This document shows positions 54,664 through 64,000 of a stretch of 64,000 nucleotides of DNA, in pieces. A program made the translations under genes and the position numbers. The stretch comes from Methanothermobacter sp. K4. Lineage in GTDB: Archaea > Methanobacteriota > Methanobacteria > Methanobacteriales > Methanothermobacteraceae. The stretch's first letter is position 1; the number at the start of each line of letters is the position of its first letter. The notes under the pieces were generated by a model that was not told the DNA's origin, ran no database searches, and was given only the letters and a program-made list of their open reading frames with translations. The stretch covers positions 442,548 to 506,547 of the forward strand of contig NZ_JAKLTD010000002.1 of assembly GCF_022014235.1 (NCBI RefSeq), given 5' to 3'.

Positions 54664-55238
54664 AGTCCATATCAGTAGATGAGGGAAGGCTTCTTATCGA
54701 AATTGCAAGGAGTGTAATCGAGGAGCGCCTGCGTGGCTCCGAAACATTCAGATTACCAGGGAATCTTCCTGATAAATTCAGGGAGAACAGGGGTGTATTC
54801 GTTACACTGGAGAAGAATGGAGAGCTCAGGGGATGCATAGGTTACCCTGAACCAGTAAGGCCCCTCATAGATGCCCTTATCGACGCCGCCATATCCGCGG
54901 CCACATGTGACCCGAGGTTCCCGCCTGTTGAACCTGAGGAACTTGATGAGATAGAGGTTGAGGTCAGCGTTCTCACACCACCCACCCCCATCAGGGTTGA
55001 AAATCCTGCTGATTATCCCCGAATGATTAGGGTTGGTGTTGATGGCCTCATCGTTGAGAGGGGATGGGCGAGGGGCCTTCTGCTGCCACAGGTTGCAACA
55101 GAGTGGGGATGGGACGCTGAGGAGTTCCTCTGCAACACCTGCATGAAGGCTGGACTCCCACCTGACTGCTTCTATGACCCCCAGACGAGGGTTTACAGGT
55201 TCCAGGCCCAGATATTCCGTGAAAGGGACTGCAGATAA
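54660..55238 (+). CDS. AMMECR1-domain protein
   Basis: A 192-residue protein of the AMMECR1 family: FVTLEKNGELRGCIGYPEPVRPLIDAL is the signature (LRGCIG) and the rest runs through DPRFPPVEPEELDEIEVEVSVL to WGWDAEEFLCNTCMKAGLP. Members are often next to MEMO-type genes; the function is unknown, possibly RNA or radical chemistry. It is coupled with tldD. Confidence 0.92.
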   Translation: MKSISVDEGRLLIEIARSVIEERLRGSETFRLPGNLPDKFRENRGVFVTLEKNGELRGCIGYPEPVRPLIDALIDAAISAATCDPRFPPVEPEELDEIEVEVSVLTPPTPIRVENPADYPRMIRVGVDGLIVERGWARGLLLPQVATEWGWDAEEFLCNTCMKAGLPPDCFYDPQTRVYRFQAQIFRERDCR

Positions 55239-55313
55239 AACCCAGAATCATACCTTTGAGGTTCACCTACATAAATACATATTCAAAAGTTATTAATAGA
55301 GAAGAGTGATTTC

Positions 55314-56324
55314 ATGATAATACCAACAGTTCCAACAGCAGATGAACTCCTTGATAAGGGGTTCAGGAGGGCCAGGAAGGCCGCATCCCTCAAGAGGAGT
55401 TCAAAGATCCCTGGACAGAAGAAGGCCAAGATCATCGAATCAACACGCATCCAGACAGCATGCCAGGTTATAAGGGACCGTCTGAAGATGATCATCCAGC
55501 GCCTACCAGATATAGAGTCACTGCCAGACTTCTATCAGGACTACATCGATGTAACCGTGGGTGTGGATGACCTCAAAAAGTCCCTTGGCGCGCTTAACTG
55601 GGCCGTCGGAATACTCAATCAGCTTGAATCAGATTACATGAAGAAAATCAAACGTTCTAAACCAGCTGATGCATCAAATCTGAGAAGGGAGGCCTTCGGG
55701 AGGATATCATCTGTTGTAAGAAGAATTGAGGGTGACCTTGATTTCCTTGACTTTGCAAAGAACAGGCTCAGAAACATGCCAACCGTGGACTTCGATGCAT
55801 TCACGGTTGTTATAGCGGGTTTTCCAAACGTGGGGAAATCAACACTGCTCAGGACACTGACGGGTGCAGAACCAGAGGTTGCTGATTACCCCTTCACCAC
55901 CAAGGGTATCCAGATAGGCCACCTTGAACGTAAATGGCGGAAAATTCAGGTTATAGATACCCCCGGGCTCCTTGACCGGCCGGTTGAGGATATGAACAAC
56001 ATTGAACTCCAGGCCATGGTTGCCCTTGAGAACATAGCCGATGTCATACTCTTCATATTTGACGCCTCAGAGACCTGCGGATACACACTCGAAAGCCAGT
56101 ACAGCCTCTACCTTGGCATAAAGGGCGTCTTTAACACCCCCATCATCACGGTTTTCAACAAGATGGACCTTGCAGAAAATGTTAAGTATCTGGAAGAATA
56201 TATTAATATGGTTGAGGAACCACTGATGGTGTCTGCATTCCAGGGCAGAGGGGTCTCCGAGATAGTAAAAAAACTGGAGGGTTTATATGAAAAAGAAACT
56301 GGAAAAACCCATGACAATGTTTGA
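55314..56324 (+). CDS. NOG1-family GTPase
   Basis: Ribosome-associated GTPase, 336 residues. An N-terminal helical NOG1 domain (residues 1-160; [18 protein letters not shown]) precedes the GTPase domain: G1 GFPNVGKST (169-177), G2/G3 YPFTTKG and [10 protein letters not shown]4 NKMD. The archaeal member is shorter than yeast Nog1, as expected. It probably helps large-subunit assembly. The Hsp20 gene begins 38 bases before its stop. Confidence 0.94.
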   Translation: MIIPTVPTADELLDKGFRRARKAASLKRSSKIPGQKKAKIIESTRIQTACQVIRDRLKMIIQRLPDIESLPDFYQDYIDVTVGVDDLKKSLGALNWAVGILNQLESDYMKKIKRSKPADASNLRREAFGRISSVVRRIEGDLDFLDFAKNRLRNMPTVDFDAFTVVIAGFPNVGKSTLLRTLTGAEPEVADYPFTTKGIQIGHLERKWRKIQVIDTPGLLDRPVEDMNNIELQAMVALENIADVILFIFDASETCGYTLESQYSLYLGIKGVFNTPIITVFNKMDLAENVKYLEEYINMVEEPLMVSAFQGRGVSEIVKKLEGLYEKETGKTHDNV

Positions 56325-56754
56325 GAAGAGAAGGCTGATGGCCGAGAAGATGATGGAGGATATGATAAAGAACATGAAGGAGATGCAGAAGGAGTTCGAG
56401 AAGAAGATATCAGAGTACACCGAGAACATACCTGAAAAGCTGAACATGGACGTCATAGAAACAGATGACCAGATAATCATAAAGACCGACCTTCCTGGTG
56501 TTAAGAAAGACGATATAGTCATAGAACTCACAGAAAATACCATATCCATCTCTGCAGTCTTTGAAGAGGAAGTTGAGGTCCGAGAAGCCAATTTCGTCAA
56601 AAAGGAAAGGAAGTATGGTGAGGCAAAAAGGGAGATGAGGCTCCCTGAAAAGATAAAGGTAGAAGAGGCCAAAGCCAAATTTGAAAATGGTGTTCTAACA
56701 GTTGAGCTACCCAAAGTGGAGGTCAAAAAGAAACAGCTCCTCAAGGTGGAATGA
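56287..56754 (+). CDS. Small heat shock protein (Hsp20/alpha-crystallin)
   Basis: Chaperone that holds unfolding proteins. The 155-residue protein has a charged N-terminal helix rich in Lys, Glu and Met (1-45), the alpha-crystallin domain (about 50-140; [43 protein letters not shown]) and a short KKKQLLKVE tail, without the I-x-I motif of many family members. The ATG at 56287 has GGAGGG upstream within the end of the NOG1 gene. Confidence 0.94.
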   Translation: MKKKLEKPMTMFEKRRLMAEKMMEDMIKNMKEMQKEFEKKISEYTENIPEKLNMDVIETDDQIIIKTDLPGVKKDDIVIELTENTISISAVFEEEVEVREANFVKKERKYGEAKREMRLPEKIKVEEAKAKFENGVLTVELPKVEVKKKQLLKVE

Positions 56755-56860
56755 ACCACCTACTATTTTTTTGTTGCCGCGGGAACTTATGTAACTAATT
56801 TTGCTGGCTAAATAAAAGAAAAGACCAGTTCATAGATTATTTTAAAGAAAGGAATAATTA

Positions 56861-57865
56861 TTAGTATCTGACCTTGCCGATATGCCTCGTGCTTCCAGGA
56901 TCCTCACCATTGAAGTGGGCAAGGTAATATACGAACCACTCAAGGGGAACTGCAAGCACAAATGGTGAGAGAAGTGGACTCAGGTCAGAATAATCAGACA
57001 TTCTGAATACTATGTTCAGGGCTCCCAGACTCTCACAGAACCTCAAAGCCCTCTCTGTAAGCTCATCACCCGGGAAGCCTGACTCAAGGAATATCACAGG
57101 CACCCCCTTCTCCACTCTCTCAATGAGCCCATGCCTGAATTCGCCTGAATATAGGGGACATGCATGCTTCAGGGCCCCCTCCATGAGCATGGTCATGGCA
57201 AGCTTGTATGCCAGTCCATAGTTTGGTCCGCTCCCCATACAGTAGAATATATCCTCCCCTGCATGCTCCCCTGCAAGACCCCTGCAGTCATCCTCGGTGT
57301 CACCCAGGAGCCTCCCAACCTCATCAGGTAGCTCCCCAAGTTCCGAGAGTATCCCCTCAGATAACTCATCAGTGTGAATGCCAAACAGTATCCTGTAGAG
57401 GGCCAGGAGCTGTGTCATGTAGGTCTTGGTGCCAAGTATGGCCTCCTCTCTGCCGCAGCGGGTTATTATGGTGCTCTGAGACTCAGAGGCCATGGTGCTT
57501 TCAGGTTCATTTGTTATCGTAACCGTTTTAAGTCCAAGTTCAGTGGCCCTCCTAAGTGCTGCAACTGTATCTGCTGTCTCCCCGGACTGGGACGTGAATA
57601 TAACCACAGAGTCCCTTTCCTCAATCTTTCTGTGGTAGTAGAACTCATAGCCTGTCATGACATCAATGTTAAGCTCATAGTTCATATTAACTGCGTCCCT
57701 TGCACTGTAGCATGTGGATAGTGAACTTCCACATCCAACAAGGTATATGCGTCTGCAGTCAGCAATCTCATTTGATATCTGGGACATTCTGTCCCCCTCA
57801 GCTTTAAGGGTTCTTTTAAGTGACTCTGGCTGTTCCATGAGTTCTGTGTACATCCGGTACTTCAT
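56861..57865 (-). CDS. SIS-domain sugar-phosphate enzyme (GlmS isomerase domain-like)
   Basis: A 334-residue protein with two SIS domains. [15 protein letters not shown] and [14 protein letters not shown] bind the sugar phosphate as in the isomerase half of glucosamine-6-phosphate synthase, and the C-terminal half has [15 protein letters not shown]. No glutaminase domain is present, so it may use ammonia or act as a deaminase (GlmD or AgaS type). It starts 1 base after the ThiN gene stop. Confidence 0.88.
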   Translation of the reverse strand: MKYRMYTELMEQPESLKRTLKAEGDRMSQISNEIADCRRIYLVGCGSSLSTCYSARDAVNMNYELNIDVMTGYEFYYHRKIEERDSVVIFTSQSGETADTVAALRRATELGLKTVTITNEPESTMASESQSTIITRCGREEAILGTKTYMTQLLALYRILFGIHTDELSEGILSELGELPDEVGRLLGDTEDDCRGLAGEHAGEDIFYCMGSGPNYGLAYKLAMTMLMEGALKHACPLYSGEFRHGLIERVEKGVPVIFLESGFPGDELTERALRFCESLGALNIVFRMSDYSDLSPLLSPFVLAVPLEWFVYYLAHFNGEDPGSTRHIGKVRY

Positions 57866-57866
57866 C

Positions 57867-58436
57867 TCATCTCCCCAAAAGTTTTTTATAATCCTCAGCT
57901 ATTCTAATGGCCGCCTCTGCAACCTCAACTGCGTCCTTTCCGGTGAGAACAACCATTGGCTCCTTACCCCATGCACCCCTGTGGTATACGACATCAGGAG
58001 GCGATTCTGAGTTTCTTATGGCCTCCTCAACACCCCATGGTATGGTGCCACCTTCCATTTCCCGCACAGCTGGTGGTTCCCTGCTCCGGTCATATGATGA
58101 GACCACCATTCCATGGTCCTCACAGATATCAATTATACTTTCATCAAATTTAATATTAATGGCGCTTCTCTTCCAGGGAAAGTGCCTGTTGAGGGCTATT
58201 ATGAAGCGTGCCATGTGGGATGACGCCCCAAATTCAGGTTCCCTGCATGCGAAGGCCCTCCCACGGAACTCGGTGATTCTGCCGGGTACCGCCACAACAT
58301 CCTCGGGGTCGCGGGGGTTTTCCCTTGCCATTACAAGGTTGGACCTCACCTCGGGTATGAGAATCCCGAAGCATTCAGAGGATGATAGCATCTCAAGGGC
58401 CAACTTAACGTTCTCTATTTCCATGATATCACTCAA
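57867..58436 (-). CDS. ThiN-domain protein
   Basis: A 189-residue protein that is a free-standing ThiN domain: [88 protein letters not shown] and [28 protein letters not shown]. ThiN makes thiamine phosphate in archaea, usually fused to ThiD or a DNA-binding domain. Here neither is seen. Whether it is a synthase or a sensor cannot be told from the sequence. Confidence 0.88.
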   Translation of the reverse strand: MSDIMEIENVKLALEMLSSSECFGILIPEVRSNLVMARENPRDPEDVVAVPGRITEFRGRAFACREPEFGASSHMARFIIALNRHFPWKRSAINIKFDESIIDICEDHGMVVSSYDRSREPPAVREMEGGTIPWGVEEAIRNSESPPDVVYHRGAWGKEPMVVLTGKDAVEVAEAAIRIAEDYKKLLGR

Positions 58437-58505
58437 AGAGAATATTCCAGTAAAATAGTTATAGGGAGACCATTAATTTATAAGTATAAGTTTTGAGGTG
58501 TCAGT

Positions 58506-59650
<1,145 letters not shown>

Positions 59651-59690
59651 TCACCACTGAATACATCCAGAACTAAAAACCAGGACCCGG

Positions 59691-59784
59691 TCATCACCCA
59701 ACAATAACATCTACGAACTCATATCATCGTCGATGTTTACCCTAATCGTCGTCTGATCATCACCCAACAATAACATCTACGAAC
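59691..59784 (-). repeat. 28-bp direct repeat: end of the adenine deaminase gene copied past its stop
   Basis: The segment at 59757-59784, coding for FVDVIVG and the TGA of ade, recurs exactly at 59691-59718, 66 bases downstream. The sequence between and after the copies does not match, so only the end of the unit is conserved. The rest of 59651-59759 shows no gene. Confidence 0.93.
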
Positions 59785-61373
59785 CTGAATTCATCCACAC
59801 TGAAGAGGCCCATATCACCTATTTTCAATTCAGGGATAACAAGAAGTGATAGGAACGACATGGTCATGAATGGGGCACCCAGAGTGCAGCCAAGTTCACG
59901 CACGAAATCGTTGAGGTCCTCCATCATGGATGCAACCTCCACTGCACTCTCATCTGACATTAGACCCGCAACAGGGAGTTCAAGGATCCTTTGATCATCC
60001 TCTGAAACAGCAACAAGACCCCCGCCTGTTTTTTTGAGTATATCGACCGCCCTCTTCATGAGTCCCGAATCCAGGCCCACTGTGATGACATTGTGTGAGT
60101 CATGGGCCACCGTTGAGGCAATGGCCCCTTCCTTAAGTCCGAAGCCATGAACAAATCCATTGGAGATGTTTCCCTTACCATAACGATCTATAACCGATAC
60201 CTTAAGTACATCCAGGGATGGGTCAGGGGCTACGAAACCATCATTCACCTCAAGTCTCTTCTGTAACTCCCCTGTCACTATCTGGCCATCAAATACATGG
60301 ATGACCCTAACAGTGACCTCATCATCATCTGACCTCACCTCAAGATCCTCTGCAGTGAAATCTACGATTTCAAGGCGGTTCATCTTCCTGCGACCGGTTT
60401 TAGGGGCTCCCAGACATCTTCCATTCTCTGCAACGATCCTTCCATCAATGTATACCCTCTTAACATTGAAGTCCCTGAGGTTATCAACAACCACCATGTC
60501 GGCTGCCCTTCCAGGTGCTATAGCCCCTGTGTTGAGGTTGTAGTGATCTGCAGGGTTCACGGTGGCCATCTGCACGGCTTTAACAGGGTCAACACCATAT
60601 TCAACAGCCCTCCGGAGTATCCTGTCCATGTGACCCTCCATGAGGTCCGCTGGGTGGATATCATCTGATACCAGGAAGTCACAGTCGACGGCTGCAAGGT
60701 CCCGGAGGTTCCTTGCGCTGGAACCCTCACGCGCCATTATCTTCATTCCAAGTTCCCTCTTCTCAAGGGCCTCGGCGGGGCTCACGCATTCATGTTCGGT
60801 GGATATGCCTGCCCCTATGTATGCACACAGTTCATCGCCTGATAGGAGGGGTGCGTGGCCGTCCACCGGCTTATTGAGTTTCTTCGCAGCATCTATCTTT
60901 TCCATTACCTCCCCATCACCTGCTATAACACCTGGAAAGTTCATCATTTCGCCCAGTGCCACCATAGAGTCCCTTGAAAGGAGATCCTCTATCTCCCTGG
61001 CCGAGAGTTCTGCGCCTGATGTCTCAAAGGGTGTTGCAGGTACGCAGGATGGTGCCGTGAAGTAAAATTTAAGGGGTGCACTTGATGCATCCTCCAGCAT
61101 GAACTCAACCCCCTCAACACCCATAACATTGGCTATCTCGTGTGGATCAGAAACAACAGCAGTGGTACCGTGGGGGATTGCAGCGGCGGCAAATGATGAT
61201 GGGGTGAGCATTGAGCTTTCGATGTGGACATGGGCATCCACAAAACCCGGGAGGATTATATCGGTGAAGTTCCCCTCAACCCTCCGGACACATGTTATCA
61301 CGCCACCGGAAACTTCAACCTCTGCAGGGTATATGTCCCCGGTAAAGACGTTTAGGATGTTACCCCTTATCAT
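59760..61373 (-). CDS. ade: Adenine deaminase
   Basis: Deaminates adenine to hypoxanthine in purine salvage. The 537-residue amidohydrolase has the metal motif VDAHVHIESSMLTPS (His48, His50), EMMNFPGV, GHAPLLSGDEL, STEHECVSPAEA, LVSDDIHPADL and a C-terminal KEGAIASTVAHDSHNVITVG typical of this family (as in E. coli AdeD). It lies at the end of a minus-strand run, with its start 0 bases from the ornithine cyclodeaminase stop. Confidence 0.96.
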   Translation of the reverse strand: MIRGNILNVFTGDIYPAEVEVSGGVITCVRRVEGNFTDIILPGFVDAHVHIESSMLTPSSFAAAAIPHGTTAVVSDPHEIANVMGVEGVEFMLEDASSAPLKFYFTAPSCVPATPFETSGAELSAREIEDLLSRDSMVALGEMMNFPGVIAGDGEVMEKIDAAKKLNKPVDGHAPLLSGDELCAYIGAGISTEHECVSPAEALEKRELGMKIMAREGSSARNLRDLAAVDCDFLVSDDIHPADLMEGHMDRILRRAVEYGVDPVKAVQMATVNPADHYNLNTGAIAPGRAADMVVVDNLRDFNVKRVYIDGRIVAENGRCLGAPKTGRRKMNRLEIVDFTAEDLEVRSDDDEVTVRVIHVFDGQIVTGELQKRLEVNDGFVAPDPSLDVLKVSVIDRYGKGNISNGFVHGFGLKEGAIASTVAHDSHNVITVGLDSGLMKRAVDILKKTGGGLVAVSEDDQRILELPVAGLMSDESAVEVASMMEDLNDFVRELGCTLGAPFMTMSFLSLLVIPELKIGDMGLFSVDEFRFVDVIVG

Positions 61374-62609
61374 CTAATCCTCCAGATTGTTCATCTTCTT
61401 GAGTTCATGAAGGAGTATGGGGATGAACGCGCCCACATCCGTAACCACGCTCACAGCCTGTGAACTGCCCCTGTCAGAGAGCTTCGTTACTGTTGCCGGG
61501 TTTATATCAACGCATATGGTCTTTACACGTGATGGGAGTATGTTGCCAGTGGCTATTGAGTGGAGCATTGTGGCTATCATTATGACCATGTCGAGGTCCT
61601 GAACGTACTTCCTCATCTCATTCTGGGCCTCCATGACATCGGTTATGACGTCAGGAAGCGGCCCGTCATCCCTTATTGAACCTGCAAGGACAAATGGTAC
61701 ATCATTCTTTATGCACTCATACATTATCCCTGACTTGAGTACCCCCTTTTCCACCGCATCCCTTATTGAACCGGCGCGGTTTATCTCGTTTATGGCGTTA
61801 ATATGGTGCCTGTGACCCCTGCTCACGGCCTCGCCCCTCTCAAGGTTAACCCCAAGTGAAGTGCCGTACAGGGCTGACTCTATATCATGTGTGGCAAGGG
61901 CGTTGCCTGCAAAGAGCACATCTATAAAGCCCTTGCGTATCATCTCTGCAATCACAGGTGCAGAACCTGTGTGCACAATTGCCGGGCCACCAACGAGACC
62001 TATCTTACCCCCCCTCCTTTTAATATCGGTTATCTCAGAGGCTATCTTCTTTATGGTGGTCACAAGGGGTTTTTCACTTGAAACGTCGCTCCCCATGAAT
62101 TCAAAAACTCCCTGCTTTCCCCTGGGCCTCTCAGGCGGTACCACCTTTATGCCCTCCCTTCCAACAACAACCAGGTCCCCCTTCTTTATGTCCCTGATGG
62201 GTTTACAGCGGGCAGTTTTTGTTTCAGGGTCAACGACTATCATGCAGTCCATCTCTATCCCCTCGACCTCCAGCCATTCGCCTCCATGGTAAATGAAGGT
62301 CTGATGGTTGGTTGTGGAGTAGAAGTCATCAGGGAGAACCCTGTCCATCGGGGCCCTTTTCAGCTCAACCTCCCTTATCTCTGCTATTGATGCCCCTATC
62401 TCGCTGAGTTCATCCAGGATCTGGTTGAGTAGTGATGGTGTCTCCGCTTCCACCAGTATCCTTGCATGGCTTGGGTCAGATTTTCTCTTTCCTATTTCGA
62501 TTTCAAGTATCTGGAAATCCCCGCCCATATCCATTATTATATCAAGGGCCCTGGGGAGTATGAGACTGTCAATTATGTGACCCCTGAGTTCCACCTCTCG
62601 AGTATTCAT
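61374..62609 (-). CDS. Archaeal ornithine cyclodeaminase-type protein (TIGR00300)
   Basis: A 411-residue archaeal protein of the LOR/SDH-related TIGR00300 family. Methanococcus maripaludis has a member shown to convert ornithine to proline. The N-terminal [20 protein letters not shown] is the regulatory-like domain, and a NAD-binding region runs through [23 protein letters not shown] and [28 protein letters not shown]. The ATG at 62609 has GGTG upstream. It may supply proline, since methanogens lack the standard route. Confidence 0.85.
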   Translation of the reverse strand: MNTREVELRGHIIDSLILPRALDIIMDMGGDFQILEIEIGKRKSDPSHARILVEAETPSLLNQILDELSEIGASIAEIREVELKRAPMDRVLPDDFYSTTNHQTFIYHGGEWLEVEGIEMDCMIVVDPETKTARCKPIRDIKKGDLVVVGREGIKVVPPERPRGKQGVFEFMGSDVSSEKPLVTTIKKIASEITDIKRRGGKIGLVGGPAIVHTGSAPVIAEMIRKGFIDVLFAGNALATHDIESALYGTSLGVNLERGEAVSRGHRHHINAINEINRAGSIRDAVEKGVLKSGIMYECIKNDVPFVLAGSIRDDGPLPDVITDVMEAQNEMRKYVQDLDMVIMIATMLHSIATGNILPSRVKTICVDINPATVTKLSDRGSSQAVSVVTDVGAFIPILLHELKKMNNLED

Positions 62610-62711
62610 GATTAACACCACCGGGATTGATAATTAAATGGTTGACCAACAAAGTATATAAAATGTGCTGGGATCAGAAAGGGAATCCGGGCTTTTAGAT
62701 GCTTTAAAGAA

Positions 62712-63575
62712 TTATAAAAGTGTCAGAAGGTCATATATTATCTTGGCCGCATTCACAGATGTCTGATCCCCGAAGACGGTTGATGCAACCTCCACCACAT
62801 CAAAACCAACCACATCCTTCCTTGAGAGAACTTCAGCCATGTCCTCAAGAACCCATGGTGCAAGTCCACAGGGTGTGAGGTTACCAACGGATGGCGCATA
62901 TGCCGGGTCAAGTACATCCATGTCAACCGAGATATATACCGGGCCCCTGATACCCCTGAGGGCTTCAGGTACAGCCTCAGGGTTCTGCATTACCTCATGG
63001 GCCATTATGCACCTTATATCATTCTCCCTTACAAATTCGGCCTCATGGGCTGATGCCGAACGAACACCGATCATTATGACATCCAGCCCCAGTTCATGAA
63101 CGCGCCTCATGACGGTTGCATGGGAGTACCTCTCGCCTGCATAGCGATCCGCCATATCCATATGGGCGTCGAGGTGGATAACCACAGGAGCTATATCCCG
63201 TGATGTGAGTTCCCCGACCACGGGTAGTGTCACCGTGTGCTCACCGCCCAGGGTGATGGGTTTGAGGTCCAGATCCAGCACCCCACCTATGGAGTCACTT
63301 ATGAACTCTGCGGTTCTCTGGAAATTACCAGGCACCACATCCACGTCACCGAAGTCGAAGCATTTAACGCCTGGCTCTCCTGAAAACCTGAGGTTATATG
63401 ATTCAAAGCTGTAGGATGCCTCCCTAACCGCCAGGGGGCCGAAGCGTGTCCCGGGAACATAGGTGGTTGTGGAATCAAATGGGACCCCCAGTATCCCAAA
63501 TGAAAGTTCAGGTATCCTCTCAGGGTCCGTTGTTGAAAAAGCAAATTTTAGGGGATCCTCTGTATGTAGAAGCAT
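62712..63575 (-). CDS. speB: Agmatinase
   Basis: Hydrolyses agmatine to putrescine and urea. The 287-residue ureohydrolase has all manganese motifs: LGGEHTVTLP (His), HLDAHMDMADRY and SVDMDVLDPAYAP. The region FDSTTTYVPGTRFGPLAVREAS is typical of the agmatinase branch. It starts 40-50 bases after the aIF5A stop, suggesting a link between putrescine, spermidine and hypusine. ATG 63575 is used; a TTG at 63584 is possible. Confidence 0.95.
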   Translation of the reverse strand: MLLHTEDPLKFAFSTTDPERIPELSFGILGVPFDSTTTYVPGTRFGPLAVREASYSFESYNLRFSGEPGVKCFDFGDVDVVPGNFQRTAEFISDSIGGVLDLDLKPITLGGEHTVTLPVVGELTSRDIAPVVIHLDAHMDMADRYAGERYSHATVMRRVHELGLDVIMIGVRSASAHEAEFVRENDIRCIMAHEVMQNPEAVPEALRGIRGPVYISVDMDVLDPAYAPSVGNLTPCGLAPWVLEDMAEVLSRKDVVGFDVVEVASTVFGDQTSVNAAKIIYDLLTLL

Positions 63576-63624
63576 TCGGATCAAAAACCTGATTTATCAG
63601 ATTGTAAAAAAGGAGTTTGTGGGA

Positions 63625-64000
63625 TTATCCCTTGGTCCTCATGAGTTTCCTCTGGCCAAGGGCCTCTATGTATTCCACCTCAACACCCTCAACCAGCTGG
63701 TCGCTCAGTTCATCAGGTATGGGTGTTTCAAAGGTCTCATAGGTTTCAAGGTCCATCAGCTGGACATCCCCACCCATTATTGCAAGGACCTGGGCTGTCC
63801 TCTTGTCGATTATGGGTATGTCAACCTTTGAGTCAACAGGCTTAACAAAGCTTCTCTTCTGGTTGTCAAAGATCCCAACAGCCTCAACACGGGCCTTTGC
63901 TGATCCGTGCTTGCCCGGAGATGATGTTGAGATATTTGTAATCTTCGATGCCTCACCATCAATGATCACATACTTTCCAACCTTAAGTGTCTTAACTTCA
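63625..64000 (-). CDS. Translation factor aIF5A (partial: 5' end outside the window)
   Basis: Hypusine-containing factor that helps ribosomes pass proline-rich stretches. [21 protein letters not shown] holds the lysine (in PGKHG) that becomes hypusine or deoxyhypusine. The C-terminal OB domain ends with [10 protein letters not shown]. The reading frame continues to the window edge ([19 protein letters not shown]), so the true start lies beyond position 64000 and the GTG at 63969 is an internal valine. It is upstream of speB on the same strand. Confidence 0.96.
   Translation of the reverse strand, partial: EVKTLKVGKYVIIDGEASKITNISTSSPGKHGSAKARVEAVGIFDNQKRSFVKPVDSKVDIPIIDKRTAQVLAIMGGDVQLMDLETYETFETPIPDELSDQLVEGVEVEYIEALGQRKLMRTKG

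Noticed and set aside
56283-56759. Open frame antisense to the whole Hsp20 gene
   Set aside because: The plus frame is a clear alpha-crystallin protein with a ribosome-binding site; the antisense frame mainly reads Ser, Phe and Ile from Lys/Glu codons.
63958-63969. GTG at 63969 as the start of aIF5A
   Set aside because: The frame is open to the edge with the conserved [10 protein letters not shown] segment of the family, so this GTG is an internal valine and the gene is truncated by the window.

Overview
The window is chromosomal DNA of a methanogenic archaeon of the order Methanobacteriales, and gene content and order fit Methanothermobacter. The evidence is pseudomurein-binding repeats in wall proteins, an HMf-type histone, coenzyme genes for methanopterin (beta-RFAP synthase), methanofuran (MfnD, MfnF) and F420 (CofH), archaeal ether-lipid genes (CarS and a tetraether-synthase-like radical SAM protein), an aIF5A factor and TATA/BRE-type promoters. 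The density is typical of a compact chromosome: about 70 protein genes and two tRNAs, no gene-free gap above about 270 bases, and no CRISPR array, insertion sequence, prophage or rRNA.

Layout. 0.1-2.5 kb: a secreted pseudomurein endoisopeptidase-like protein, a cyclase-family hydrolase and a coiled-coil protein. 2.6-8.7 kb (minus): one operon of shikimate kinase, chorismate mutase, ribosomal protein S17e, aspartate kinase, DapA, DapB, aspartate-semialdehyde dehydrogenase and a PAP2 phosphatase. 8.8-14.8 kb (plus): SppA, a small thioredoxin, CbiD, MoaC, Hel308 helicase and two DUF2115 paralogues. 14.8-21 kb: DUF308, DUF2098 and PRC-barrel proteins, an M50 protease with CBS domains, Elp3, DeoC, a cyclophilin-like protein and CofH. 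21-24.7 kb: histone, rubrerythrin, a PAS sensor kinase, tRNA-Val and tRNA-Phe. 24.8-30.5 kb (minus): Tes-like radical SAM protein, beta-RFAP synthase, LeuD-type protein, zinc-ribbon protein, Pcm and a tRNA methylthiotransferase. 30.6-38.8 kb: CarS on the plus strand; on the minus strand TruA, a DUF460 nuclease-like protein, WecB, WecC, MfnD, MfnF and a membrane-anchored M14-like peptidase. 38.9-49.8 kb: EamA transporter, V4R protein, HisA-RibL, a second transglutaminase-like wall protein, ArgC, flavodoxin, SecF-SecD, PyrI, a PMBR surface protein and a secreted M14-like peptidase. 49.9-53.1 kb (minus): the DUF39/NIL-ferredoxin homocysteine system plus a GMC flavoprotein. 53.3-56.8 kb: TldD, AMMECR1, NOG1-type GTPase and Hsp20. 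56.9-64 kb: SIS and ThiN proteins, DUF2124-DUF447, adenine deaminase, archaeal ornithine cyclodeaminase, agmatinase and aIF5A, which is cut by the window edge.

How the genes connect. Aspartate semialdehyde made at 3-7 kb feeds lysine synthesis there and is also the substrate of the homocysteine-forming DUF39 system at 51-53 kb. Agmatinase next to aIF5A fits supply of polyamine for hypusine. Two transglutaminase-like enzymes, two M14-like peptidases and a PMBR surface protein, near secDF and the UDP-ManNAcA genes wecB-wecC, suggest a set for building and remodelling the pseudomurein envelope.

The most interesting items are the tyrosine-rich transglutaminase with an apparent AUU start, the Tes/MJ0619-like enzyme lying between a lipid gene and a pterin gene, the WecB with a TrkA-C-like tail, the RuvC-like coiled-coil DUF460 protein, and repeated short tandem duplications at gene ends. 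All calls come from reading the sequence; no database search was run.
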